The translations under genes were made by a program, and so were the position numbers. From Deltaproteobacteria bacterium (lineage in GTDB: Bacteria; Myxococcota_A; Polyangia; GCA-2747355), in contig JACKDQ010000004.1 in the NCBI GenBank assembly GCA_020633415.1, forward strand, positions 186,001 through 250,000: DNA of 64,000 bases, written 5' to 3'. The notes below the pieces were generated by a model, which made no database searches, was not told where the DNA came from, and saw only the letters and a list, made by a program, of their open reading frames with translations. This document shows, piece by piece, positions 55,417-63,330 of this stretch (the first letter of the stretch is position 1; each line of letters begins with the position of its first letter).

Positions 55417-56907
55417 TTAGGCACCGGATGCGACGGGCGGCAGCGGCATTCCCGGGGGCAACATCGTCGAGTCAAAGGCAGCGGCGTGGTGAACCTCGGC
55501 AACACGGCGTGTGCAATGCGCCAAGGTCTCGATGCCCCAGCCACCGTAGCCTGCGCGTCCAACGGGGCGCAGCGGGATTCTCCCCGGCCAGAACGTCGTC
55601 GGCGCATTTTCCAGCAGCAGCCCGGCTGGCGGCGAGCTGAGCAGTTCGGCAAATTGGCCTGGTGTGCGGGAGAAGATCGCCAGGGCTAGGCCGCAGGGAT
55701 CGCGCCGCACAAGCTGGCTGGCGTGCTCAGCATTCTCGGCTCGCTCGAAGCAGAGCAGCGGGCCAAGGGCATCCGGCGAAAGGCTTGTGCGGTCGAATCC
55801 CTGACTGACCTCGAACAGTGTCGGGGTCACGTAGTTGCCGCTGCTGAGCTCAGCTAGGCGTGTCCCACGCAAGTGCAGTCGGGCTGATCGCTCGAGCTCT
55901 TCGACCAGCGTGGCGTATCTTTGCGCGCTTGCCGCGTCGATCAATGGGCCCATGAAGCTGCTTGCGCTGGCGGGCGGACCGACGCGCAGTCCGGCGAGGA
56001 TCTCGCGCAGACGATTGCCGAACGGCTCGGCGACGCGCTGCTCGACGATTACCCGTCGCGTTGAGCTGCAACGCTGCCCGGTTGTGAGGGCCGCGCCGAG
56101 CGCCACCTGGTAAGCCGCTTGCTCGAGGTCGGCATCGGCGGCAACGATCGCCGTTGACGCAGCCGAGACCAAGGTGCGCAAGCCGCGCTGCGGGTTTTGG
56201 CAGGCTGATTGTCGTAGCTTGAGGCCGACCTGCGCGCTGCCCGCGAACAGCAGGACGTCGCATTCCGCCGAGGCGGCCAGATGCTCGCCGACGCCGTCGT
56301 CACCGAGCACCAAGTTGAATGTCCCAGCGGGCAGGTCGGCTTCGTCGATGATCTCGGCATAGAGTTGCGCGCAGGCTGGTGTGCGCCAAGACGGCTTGCA
56401 GACCACACAGCAGCCGGTGGCCAGCGCGGCGACGGCGTCGGCATGCATTAGCCAGAGGGGTTGAACGAACGGTGTGATCAGTCCAACGACGCCAACGGGC
56501 ACATGGCGCGTCGTACTTCCCGGTGGGGTGCTCAATTGATCGAGCAACCGCTCGGCGCCGAGGCGCAACAATCCGTCGGTCTCGGCGAGCATCGTCTGGA
56601 TTTCGTCGCGCGCATCCCAGATCGGTCGGCCGGTCTCTTGGCTGAGCACGGCGATCAGGTCATCGGTGCGGTTACGTAACTGGGCTTGCAGGCGTCGCAG
56701 TGCATTGCTTCGTACATCGCTGCCGGCGGCCGCCCAAGCCACAAAGGCGCGTCTGGCGGCGAAAAGCGCTTCAGCTAGCGCGACTTCGGCGGTTGGAAAG
56801 GAGACCTTGCTCGCGCCGCCGTCGGCGGGGCGCGGCGAGACGAGCTCGCCGTCGCTCTTCTTGCGTTTGACGAACTTGCCGTCGATGTAGTCGCCGCGCG
56901 GTTTCAC
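55417..56907 (-). CDS. Aldehyde dehydrogenase-like protein lacking the general-base motif
   Basis: 496 residues from GTG 56907, which overlaps the stop of cdd as GTGA. ALDH features: G-D-Y-I-D-G-K at the start, I-T-P-F-V-Q-P-L-W-L near 150, C-K-P-S-W, F-A-G-S-A-Q-V-G, and the nucleophile Cys in G-Q-R-C-S-S. Where other ALDHs have L-E-L-G-G (general base Glu) this one reads T-L-V-S-A-A-S, so the Glu is lost. The overall flavour resembles AstD-type enzymes. It closes the nucleoside operon, in which DeoC releases acetaldehyde; oxidation of that acetaldehyde is an attractive role but unproven. Activity without the Glu is uncertain. Confidence 0.83.
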   Translation of the reverse strand: MKPRGDYIDGKFVKRKKSDGELVSPRPADGGASKVSFPTAEVALAEALFAARRAFVAWAAAGSDVRSNALRRLQAQLRNRTDDLIAVLSQETGRPIWDARDEIQTMLAETDGLLRLGAERLLDQLSTPPGSTTRHVPVGVVGLITPFVQPLWLMHADAVAALATGCCVVCKPSWRTPACAQLYAEIIDEADLPAGTFNLVLGDDGVGEHLAASAECDVLLFAGSAQVGLKLRQSACQNPQRGLRTLVSAASTAIVAADADLEQAAYQVALGAALTTGQRCSSTRRVIVEQRVAEPFGNRLREILAGLRVGPPASASSFMGPLIDAASAQRYATLVEELERSARLHLRGTRLAELSSGNYVTPTLFEVSQGFDRTSLSPDALGPLLCFERAENAEHASQLVRRDPCGLALAIFSRTPGQFAELLSSPPAGLLLENAPTTFWPGRIPLRPVGRAGYGGWGIETLAHCTRRVAEVHHAAAFDSTMLPPGMPLPPVASGA

Positions 56908-57347
56908 GGTTTCTTTGGCACCGCCACTTGGCTCAACAGCGCTGGCTTGAAGGCTGACGGCAAGAGCGCAGCCAACGACGTCTCGCTGACCGAGCCAACG
57001 CCGTCGACCAGCAGTACCGGCAGGTCGTCGGCAAATTCGACGAGCACTTGGCGGCACATGCCGCAGGGCGGCGCCGCCGGCGTCGATCCGCTGGCCACCG
57101 CGATCGCCAATAACCTGCGCGAGCCGCTGGCGATCGCCAGCTGCACTGCCGTTCGTTCGGCACAGACTGTCAGCCCGTAGGAAGCGTTTTCGACGTTTAC
57201 GCCCGCGACGATCTCTTGGCGAGCATCGTGCGTTTCGATCAGCAGGGCGGCACCGACAGAAAAACCCGAGTATGGCGCATAGGCTTGGGCCCTTGCAGCC
57301 TGTGCACGTTCGCAGAGTTTCTTGGCGAGCTCTGCGTCGAGGGTCAT
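56904..57347 (-). CDS. cdd: Cytidine deaminase
   Basis: 147 residues, typical for the tetrameric type. Zinc and catalytic residues: Cys62-Ala-Glu64 in V-C-A-E-R-T-A, then Cys95 and Cys98 in P-P-C-G-M-C-R-Q. The N-terminal substrate-site pattern A-Y-A-P-Y-S-G-F-S-V-G-A-A-L is complete. It converts cytidine and deoxycytidine to uridine and deoxyuridine, feeding the phosphorylase of the operon. Start and stop each overlap a neighbour by four bases (PNP gene and ALDH gene). Confidence 0.96.
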   Translation of the reverse strand: MTLDAELAKKLCERAQAARAQAYAPYSGFSVGAALLIETHDARQEIVAGVNVENASYGLTVCAERTAVQLAIASGSRRLLAIAVASGSTPAAPPCGMCRQVLVEFADDLPVLLVDGVGSVSETSLAALLPSAFKPALLSQVAVPKKP

Positions 57348-58186
57348 TGGCTTTCCCTGATCGCCGAGCAGATCCGCGAGAGCAGGGCGATGAATGTGTC
57401 GCGAACGCGGCCGGCGGTCTCGGCAACTTCCTCGTGGGAAAGCTTGCCGCCCAAACCGGCCGCCTTGTTGGTCACGCAGGAAATCCCCAGCACGCGCGCG
57501 CCCATGTGGCGACAGACGATCGCTTCTGGTACCGTCGACATACCGCAGAGGTCGGCGCCCATCCGTCGCAGCATGCGGATCTCGGCTGGGGTCTCGTAGG
57601 AGGGACCGCTCAGCCAGCTGTAGACGCCCTCTTTGAGATCGATCCCCTCGGCTTGCGCCTGTTGATGGGCGAGCACGCGAAGCTCTGGGTCATAGATCGT
57701 CGACATGTCGGGAAAGCGCACGCCAAAGCGCTCGTCATTCGGCCCGATCAGCGGGTTTTGCCCGCTAAGATTGATGTGATCAGAGATCAGCACCAGATCA
57801 CCCGGGTAAAGGTCGTCACGAATTCCGCCCGCGGCGTTGGTGATCACCAATGTCTTGCAGCCCGCCAGGATCAGCGCGCGAATCGGCAAGACGATCTGCG
57901 AAAGGGGATGCCCTTCGTAGAAGTGAACGCGGCCCTGCATCGCGACCACCGTGCGCTTGCCGCACAATCCGGCAACCAGGCGGCCAGCGTGGCCGGCAAC
58001 GCTGCTCTGAGCGAAGCCAGGAATCTCGGCATACGGTACGGCGACCGGATCGCCGAGCGCATCACCGAAGGCGCCAAGGCCGGAGCCGAGAATAACGCCA
58101 AGCTCGGGGGTGTGAGGGGCGATGCGTTTGCGGATCAGCTCAGCAGCCCGCTCGCTTGCGAGGTATTGATCGTTTGTTTCTGCCAC
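57344..58186 (-). CDS. Purine nucleoside phosphorylase (trimeric PNP-I class)
   Basis: 280 residues. Landmarks are G-V-I-L-G-S-G-L-G near 30, H-A-G-R near 65, the Q-G-R-V-H-F-Y-E-G-H motif near 85, T-N-A-A-G-G-I near 115, and E-x-x-A-I-V-C-R-H-M-G near 230. These fit the PunA/DeoD class that cleaves inosine and guanosine (and deoxy forms) with phosphate to free base and (deoxy)ribose-1-phosphate, the substrate of the deoB product upstream in the operon. The stop overlaps the cdd start by four bases; the nupC stop is 27 bases before its start. Confidence 0.95.
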   Translation of the reverse strand: MAETNDQYLASERAAELIRKRIAPHTPELGVILGSGLGAFGDALGDPVAVPYAEIPGFAQSSVAGHAGRLVAGLCGKRTVVAMQGRVHFYEGHPLSQIVLPIRALILAGCKTLVITNAAGGIRDDLYPGDLVLISDHINLSGQNPLIGPNDERFGVRFPDMSTIYDPELRVLAHQQAQAEGIDLKEGVYSWLSGPSYETPAEIRMLRRMGADLCGMSTVPEAIVCRHMGARVLGISCVTNKAAGLGGKLSHEEVAETAGRVRDTFIALLSRICSAIRESQ

Positions 58187-58213
58187 GGAAGCAGCTTATC
58201 GCAAAAGCCGTTA

Positions 58214-59692
58214 TCAGACCATCATACCGGCGATCGCTCCGGATAACAGTGAGACCAAGGCGCCGGCAAACATCGCCTTGACCCCCAGGCGGGCCAAATC
58301 GGCGCGGCGTTTGGGGGCCATCCCACCGATGCCACCGATCTGGATGCCGATCGAGGCGATGTTGGCAAAGCCACATAGTGCGTAGGAGCTGATCACCGCG
58401 CTGCGTCGGCTAAGCACTGGCGTCTGTGCGGCCAGCATATCCTTGAGGCCGATGAAGGCCAACAGCTCGGTCAGCACCAGCTTCTTGCCGAGCAACTCGC
58501 CGATCTTGGTCGCTTCCGCCCAGGGGATGCCGATCAGCCAAGCAAACGGCGAGAACAGCCAACCGAGCAACTGCTCGATGCTCAGCGAAGCGAGCCCCAA
58601 CACGGCATTGATCAGCGCGACCAGTCCGACGAAGGCGATCAGCATCGCGACGATGTTGAGCACTAGCGTCATGCCGTCGGCTGCACCCCGTGCCGCGGCC
58701 TCGATCACGTTGGCGTCGGGACGCTCGACGTTGATTTCGACCGCTCCGGCGGTCACCGACCGCTCGGTCTCCGGGAAGAGTAGCTTGGAAACGCCGAGTG
58801 CCGCGGGCGCGGCCATGATCGACGCGGTGACCAAATGGCCGGCGATCCCGTCGATCGCCCCGAGCATTCCGACGTAAATTGCCAAGATGCCGCCGGCGAC
58901 GGTGGCGAAGCCACCGGTCATTACCGCCATCAGCTCGCTCTGGGTCATCTTGTCGATGAACGGCCGGACGAGCAGTGGCGCTTCGGTCTGGCCGACGAAG
59001 ATATTTGCGGTGCAGGAAAGCGTTTCTGCGCCGCTGGTCTTCATCGCGTGAGCCATCACCCAGGCCATGCCGCGCACGACGAGCTGCATGATCCCGAGAT
59101 GGTAGAGTACAGCGATCAGCGAAGAGAAGAAGATCACCGTGGGGAGCACCGAAAACGCCAGCGTCTTGAGCACGGGGCTCATCCGGCCGATCACCACGGC
59201 GGTCGTCATCGGCTCGCCCGGTACGGCTTGATAGGTGACCTGGTGTGGAACGATCCCCTGAAAGACGAAATCGATGCCGCTGTCGGCGAAGCCCAGCAGC
59301 GCGCGCACGCCGTAGTCGACCTTGTCGAAGAAGAATTGGCCATGGCTTAGCACGATCGCCGCGAATATCACCTGCAGCACGACAGCCCAACCGACGGTGC
59401 GCCAGTTGATCGCCTTGCGGTTGCGCGAAAGTAAGAAGCACAGGGCGAGGATCACGATGTAGCCGATCGCGCCGCGGTAGCGTAGCGCGCCGGTTTCAGC
59501 GGGGAGATATCGCGTTGTCGCGCTGCCCAGCGCGCTCGATGGTTGTTGTTTGCCGTGCCCCGCCGGCGCAGATGTCGGCTGGCTGGCCGTTGCGCTGGCT
59601 TGCTCGGCGGGCGGTTTCGGTTGCGCCGACAGCAGTCCAGTCGTCGACAGCCCGAGCAGCAGCAAGGTGCCGACCCATATCGTCTTTTTCAC
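58214..59692 (-). CDS. nupC: Concentrative nucleoside transporter (NupC/CNT) with signal-like N-terminal extension
   Basis: 492 residues from GTG 59692. The first 85 residues are unusual: a signal-like hydrophobic stretch (I-W-V-G-T-L-L-L-L-G-L-S) and an Ala/Pro/Ser/Gln-rich low-complexity linker before the CNT core. The core (about 90-490) has repeated membrane segments and CNT landmarks: A-N-I-F-V-G-Q-T-E-A-P-L-L-V, T-G-G-F-A-T-V-A-G-G, and C-G-F-A-N-I-A-S-I-G-I-Q. It takes up nucleosides with protons or sodium. Ordinary NupC proteins are about 400 residues; the extension may be an extra segment or a mis-set start, since no strong ribosome site fixes it. The gene lies 16 bases after deoA. 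Confidence 0.9.
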   Translation of the reverse strand: MKKTIWVGTLLLLGLSTTGLLSAQPKPPAEQASATASQPTSAPAGHGKQQPSSALGSATTRYLPAETGALRYRGAIGYIVILALCFLLSRNRKAINWRTVGWAVVLQVIFAAIVLSHGQFFFDKVDYGVRALLGFADSGIDFVFQGIVPHQVTYQAVPGEPMTTAVVIGRMSPVLKTLAFSVLPTVIFFSSLIAVLYHLGIMQLVVRGMAWVMAHAMKTSGAETLSCTANIFVGQTEAPLLVRPFIDKMTQSELMAVMTGGFATVAGGILAIYVGMLGAIDGIAGHLVTASIMAAPAALGVSKLLFPETERSVTAGAVEINVERPDANVIEAAARGAADGMTLVLNIVAMLIAFVGLVALINAVLGLASLSIEQLLGWLFSPFAWLIGIPWAEATKIGELLGKKLVLTELLAFIGLKDMLAAQTPVLSRRSAVISSYALCGFANIASIGIQIGGIGGMAPKRRADLARLGVKAMFAGALVSLLSGAIAGMMV

Positions 59693-59708
59693 CGGAAAAT
59701 CGTCTTTC

Positions 59709-61019
59709 TCAACGAATCGTCTCGTAGACAAGCGGTGGCGCTGGGCGAGGCGCGTCGCTGATCGTGATCGCTTGCTGCAGCCGCGCTGTCGCCCGTTGTG
59801 CAGCATCCTTGTCGTTGTGATGCAGCCGAAACAGCGGTGTATCAGTCGTCACCCGTTCGCCGAGGCGAGATAGGTAAGTCAGTCCAACGCTGTGATCGAT
59901 CTTGCTGTCGAGCCGCAAGCGGCCAGCGCCGAGCAACATCGCGGCGATGCCGACCTGCTCGCAGTCGATCTGGCTAAGATAGCCCTCTCGCGCGGCGAGA
60001 ACCTCACTGGTTTGGCTGGCGATCGTCAGCTTGGAAGGATCGTCAACGACCGCCGTGTCGCCGTTTTGCAGCTCGACGCAACGCCGCAGTGCGGCGAGGG
60101 CGCTACCATCGTTGCGCGCCGTTTCTACGCGCTGGCGGGCGCTTTGCGGCGCTTCGCCGGCGAGCATCAGCATTTCACTGGCCAGTACCAAAGTCAGCTC
60201 GACCAAGTCTGCCGGCCCCTTGCCGTGCAGCACTTCGATCGCTTCGCGCGTCTCGTTGGCATTACCGATCGCACGGCCCAGCGGCTGGCTCATGTCGGAG
60301 AGCACCGCGGCTACAGCCTTTTTCGCACCGTTACCGATCGCGCAGAGCGTCTTGGCCAGCTCCCGCGCACTGGACAAGTCCTTCATGAACGCGCCACTGC
60401 CGACCTTAACATCGAGGACAAGGCCGTCGATGCCCTCGGCGATCTTCTTGCTCATGATGCTCGAAGCGATCAGTGGGATCGATTCGACCGTTGAAGTGAT
60501 ATCGCGCAGCGCGTAGAGCCGGCGGTCTGCAGGGGCCAAGTCGTCGGTCTGCCCGATCAAAGCGAGGCCGGCCTGCTCGACGACGTCGGTGAAACGGTCG
60601 ATCGTCAACGCCGTACTGAATCCGGGAATCGCTTCGAGCTTATCGAGTGTGCCACCGGTGTGGCCGAGGCCGCGACCGGAGATCATTGGGACGGCTACGC
60701 CACAAGCAGCGACGATCGGCGCCAAGCAGATCGAGACCTTGTCCCCGACACCACCGGTGGAGTGTTTGTCGACCTTCTTGGGTGCGATCCGCGACAGGTC
60801 GACCACGCGGCCCGAGTTGACCATTGCCGCCGTCCAATGGCGTAGCTCGTCATCGTCAAGCCCGTGCAGAAAGATCGCCATCAACAGGGCCGCCAACTGA
60901 TAGTCGGGGATACTGCCGTCGGTAACGCCCTGAATAATGAACTCGATCTGTTCCGCGGTAAGTTGGCCTCTCTCGCGTTTGGTGCGAATGATGTCCTGAG
61001 GCCGCAACGCCTTACTCAT
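59709..61019 (-). CDS. deoA: Thymidine/pyrimidine-nucleoside phosphorylase
   Basis: 436 residues. The glycosyl-transferase family signature is clear: T-K-R-E-R-G-Q-L-T near the start, then the phosphate-site motif K-H-S-T-G-G-V-G-D-K-V-S (about 82-93), G-R-G-L-G-H-T-G-G-T-L-D-K-L-E near 115, and a late V-K-V-G-S-G-A-F-M-K. It cleaves thymidine, deoxyuridine or uridine with phosphate. The assignment to deoA rather than pdp is by length and position. It is 18 bases downstream of deoB. Confidence 0.95.
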   Translation of the reverse strand: MSKALRPQDIIRTKRERGQLTAEQIEFIIQGVTDGSIPDYQLAALLMAIFLHGLDDDELRHWTAAMVNSGRVVDLSRIAPKKVDKHSTGGVGDKVSICLAPIVAACGVAVPMISGRGLGHTGGTLDKLEAIPGFSTALTIDRFTDVVEQAGLALIGQTDDLAPADRRLYALRDITSTVESIPLIASSIMSKKIAEGIDGLVLDVKVGSGAFMKDLSSARELAKTLCAIGNGAKKAVAAVLSDMSQPLGRAIGNANETREAIEVLHGKGPADLVELTLVLASEMLMLAGEAPQSARQRVETARNDGSALAALRRCVELQNGDTAVVDDPSKLTIASQTSEVLAAREGYLSQIDCEQVGIAAMLLGAGRLRLDSKIDHSVGLTYLSRLGERVTTDTPLFRLHHNDKDAAQRATARLQQAITISDAPRPAPPLVYETIR

Positions 61020-61037
61020 CGTGATACTCCCTACTTC

Positions 61038-62210
61038 CTAAGATGAGATATCGCCGTAGAAGCTCTGCCCGAGCGCTGGTGGTGAGATGTCGAAGGCCTC
61101 GGCGATCGTCGCGGCCAGGTCATAAAATCCCTGGCGCGTTCCCAAGTTGACGCCCGCGGCCCCGGCCGGACCGTAGGCGAGGATCGGCACCTGTTCACGG
61201 GTGTGGTCGCTGCCTCGATAGGTCGGGTCGTTGCCGTGGTCGGCGGTGATCAGCAACAGATCGTTGCGCGTGATCAACCCGAGCAGCTCTGGAAGAAAAC
61301 CGTCGAACTCCCGCAGCGACTGAGCAAAGCCTTCGGGGTCACGCCGATGTCCGTAGAGTGAGTCAAAATCGATCAAGTTGACGAAGACCAGCCCTGACTC
61401 GAGTCGCGAAAACCGTTCCTTGGTCTTTTGCAGGCCGTCGAGATTTCCCTCACTGTGAATCGACTCACTGAGCCCATTGCCCGAAAAGATGTCGCTGATC
61501 TTTCCGACGCCGATCACAGCGTGGTTTTCCGCCTTCAACGCATCAAGGATCGTTGGGCCCGAGGGGGGCATGCCGAAGTCGTGGCGATTGTAGGTGCGCT
61601 TGAAGTTGCCAACGTCGCCGACAAACGGTCGGGCGATAACCCGTCCAACGCGCAGCGGGTCGCAAAGGCGACGCGCGACGTTGCAGGCGGCGTAGAGTTC
61701 AGTTAGCGAGACCACTTCTTCGTGGGCGGCGATCTGAAACACGCTATCGGCGCTGGTGTAGACGATCCACTCGCCGCTTTGCATATGCTGGGCGCCGAGC
61801 TCCTCGATGATCTCGGTCCCCGATGCGGCGCGGTTGCCGATCACGCCGCGGCCGGTCTCTTTGGCGAAGGCGTCGATGATCTCTGCTGGAAAGCCATCGG
61901 GAAAGACGGCGAAAGGCTTGGTCGTTTTCAATCCAGCCATTTCCCAGTGACCGGTCGTTGTGTCTTTGCCGTTCGAACTTTCCTGCATTCGACCGTAGGC
62001 AGCGCTGGGGGCCGAAACGGGCGGTGTGCCCTCGATCGTGCAGGCGTTGCCCAGACCCAGCGCCGCTAGGTGCGGCAGGGCCAGTCCACCAACCGCCTTG
62101 GCCGTGTTCCCCAGCGTGTCTGCTCCCTGATCGCCAAAGCTGGCTGCGTCAGTAGCACCGCCACAGCCACAGCTGTCGAGGACGATCAGCAATATGCGTT
62201 TAACGCTCAC
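61038..62210 (-). CDS. deoB: Phosphopentomutase
   Basis: 390 residues. The alkaline-phosphatase-superfamily metal motifs are complete: an N-terminal I-V-L-D-S-C-G, the phosphothreonine segment D-T-T-T-G-H-W-E-M near 90, and Asp/His pairs in the C-terminal part, I-T-A-D-H-G-N-D-P-T-Y and S-D-H-T-R-E. It interconverts (deoxy)ribose-1-phosphate and 5-phosphate. The upstream neighbour is deoC (174 bases away, with a stem-loop) and the downstream one deoA. Confidence 0.97.
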   Translation of the reverse strand: MSVKRILLIVLDSCGCGGATDAASFGDQGADTLGNTAKAVGGLALPHLAALGLGNACTIEGTPPVSAPSAAYGRMQESSNGKDTTTGHWEMAGLKTTKPFAVFPDGFPAEIIDAFAKETGRGVIGNRAASGTEIIEELGAQHMQSGEWIVYTSADSVFQIAAHEEVVSLTELYAACNVARRLCDPLRVGRVIARPFVGDVGNFKRTYNRHDFGMPPSGPTILDALKAENHAVIGVGKISDIFSGNGLSESIHSEGNLDGLQKTKERFSRLESGLVFVNLIDFDSLYGHRRDPEGFAQSLREFDGFLPELLGLITRNDLLLITADHGNDPTYRGSDHTREQVPILAYGPAGAAGVNLGTRQGFYDLAATIAEAFDISPPALGQSFYGDISS

Positions 62211-62371
62211 GCTCGCTCCTGATGCTAACGCCGGGCGCGCCAGTTGCGCGCCGACGGCGTGGTCTGTTGGCGTTGCCGTGCGGCCTCTGAGTTACGCGAT
62301 CGCCGCAACTGCCAGATCGCTGCAAGTCCCAGATCGCCCCAAGTCCATTGCCGTGCGTCACTACCGCACGC

Positions 62372-62392
62372 CAGTATTGAGTGCTAATACTG
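62372..62392. other. Stem-loop spanning the deoC stop codon
   Basis: CAGTATT and AATACTG make a perfect 7-bp stem with a 7-base loop (GAGTGCT) at the end of deoC, whose stop codon is in it. It precedes the longest gap of the operon (174 bases to deoB), without a T run. It may separate deoC expression from the rest by RNA processing. Confidence 0.4.
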
Positions 62393-63262
62393 CGCGTTGG
62401 AACGACCACCGGTGACGATCGCCACGCTGGCACTTGCACCGATGCGCGTCGCGCCGGCCGCGATCATTTTCTTCGCGTCGTCTTGCGACCGCACGCCTCC
62501 TGACGCCTTGACGCCCATTTCGGCACCGACCACACGGCGCATCAGCGCGACGTCGGCCTCGGTCGCTCCGCCCTTGGAAAAGCCAGTCGACGTTTTGACA
62601 AAATGCGCGCCGGCGATTTTGGAAAGTGTGCAGGCGGCGACCTTTTCCTCGTCCGAGAGCAACGCGGCCTCGATGATCACCTTGACCAACGCAGGACGAG
62701 ACGCTTCGACGACGCGGCGGATGTCGTCGGCGACGAGCACATAGTCGCCGTCTTTGAGGGCGCCGATGTTGATCACCATATCGATCTCGCTGGCGCCATC
62801 GCGTACCGCTTCGCGCGCTTCGTAGGCTTTGGCGCCTGGTGCCATCGCGCCCAGCGGGAAGCCAACGACTGCACAGATCTTGACCGCCGAGTTGGTAATC
62901 AAGGCGCGCACGCGCTTGACGTTGCAGCTGTTCACGCACACCGAAGCGAAAGCATGCTTGGATGCCTCGCGGCAGAGCTGCTCGAGTTCTTCACGAGTCG
63001 CTTCGGGTTTGAGCAGCGTGTGGTCGATCATGCCAGCCAGATCGCGGGCGACCGTGCCCTCGATGCCAGGACCCGCCGCCAGACGGGCGGCGCCCTGGCT
63101 GCGCAGCGCTTGCACGCTGTGCGGCCTTTTGGTTACGCATTGACCGCAAGCGGTGCAGTCATTGATACAGGGCTCATCGGCCCCGGGCGTCGCGCCGGCG
63201 GACAGCTGAGCCCGAATCCGGGCGGCGACCAAATCGGCGATGCGTTCGAGTTCTTGGTCCAT
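62384..63262 (-). CDS. deoC: Deoxyribose-phosphate aldolase with N-terminal Cys cluster
   Basis: 292 residues from ATG 63262 (an ATG 13 codons upstream is possible, but a promoter-like element lies between). The core (about 73-290) is a class I aldolase barrel: the lysine Schiff base Lys223 in V-K-T-S-T-G-F-S, and Lys252 in V-K-A-S-G-G-V. The N-terminal 72 residues are extra compared with E. coli DeoC (259 residues): a helical stretch and then Cys32, Cys36, Cys39 and Cys42 in a C-x3-C-x2-C-x2-C pattern that could bind zinc or an Fe-S cluster. It splits deoxyribose-5-phosphate into glyceraldehyde-3-phosphate and acetaldehyde. It is the first gene of the operon. Confidence 0.95.
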   Translation of the reverse strand: MDQELERIADLVAARIRAQLSAGATPGADEPCINDCTACGQCVTKRPHSVQALRSQGAARLAAGPGIEGTVARDLAGMIDHTLLKPEATREELEQLCREASKHAFASVCVNSCNVKRVRALITNSAVKICAVVGFPLGAMAPGAKAYEAREAVRDGASEIDMVINIGALKDGDYVLVADDIRRVVEASRPALVKVIIEAALLSDEEKVAACTLSKIAGAHFVKTSTGFSKGGATEADVALMRRVVGAEMGVKASGGVRSQDDAKKMIAAGATRIGASASVAIVTGGRSNAQY

Positions 63263-63272
63263 GCTAGGCGCT

Positions 63273-63301
63273 ACGTTAGCCGCGCCAGCCGATTCCGTCA
63301 A
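63273..63301 (-). promoter_or_regulatory. Putative promoter of the nucleoside operon
   Basis: On the minus strand, TTGACG (63301-63296), 17 bases, TAACGT (63278-63273). The -10 ends ten bases before ATG 63262 and no Shine-Dalgarno sequence exists, so the leader would be three to four bases. It lies in the 68 bases between dnaB and deoC. Confidence 0.42.
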
Positions 63302-63330
63302 CGTTCGTGAGCTAATGTAACTGGCGGAAA

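Noticed and set aside
56908..57426. Long upstream extension of the second ALDH gene
   Set aside because: It would run in another frame through the whole cdd gene. The GTG at 56907, coupled to the cdd stop, fits all conserved ALDH residues.
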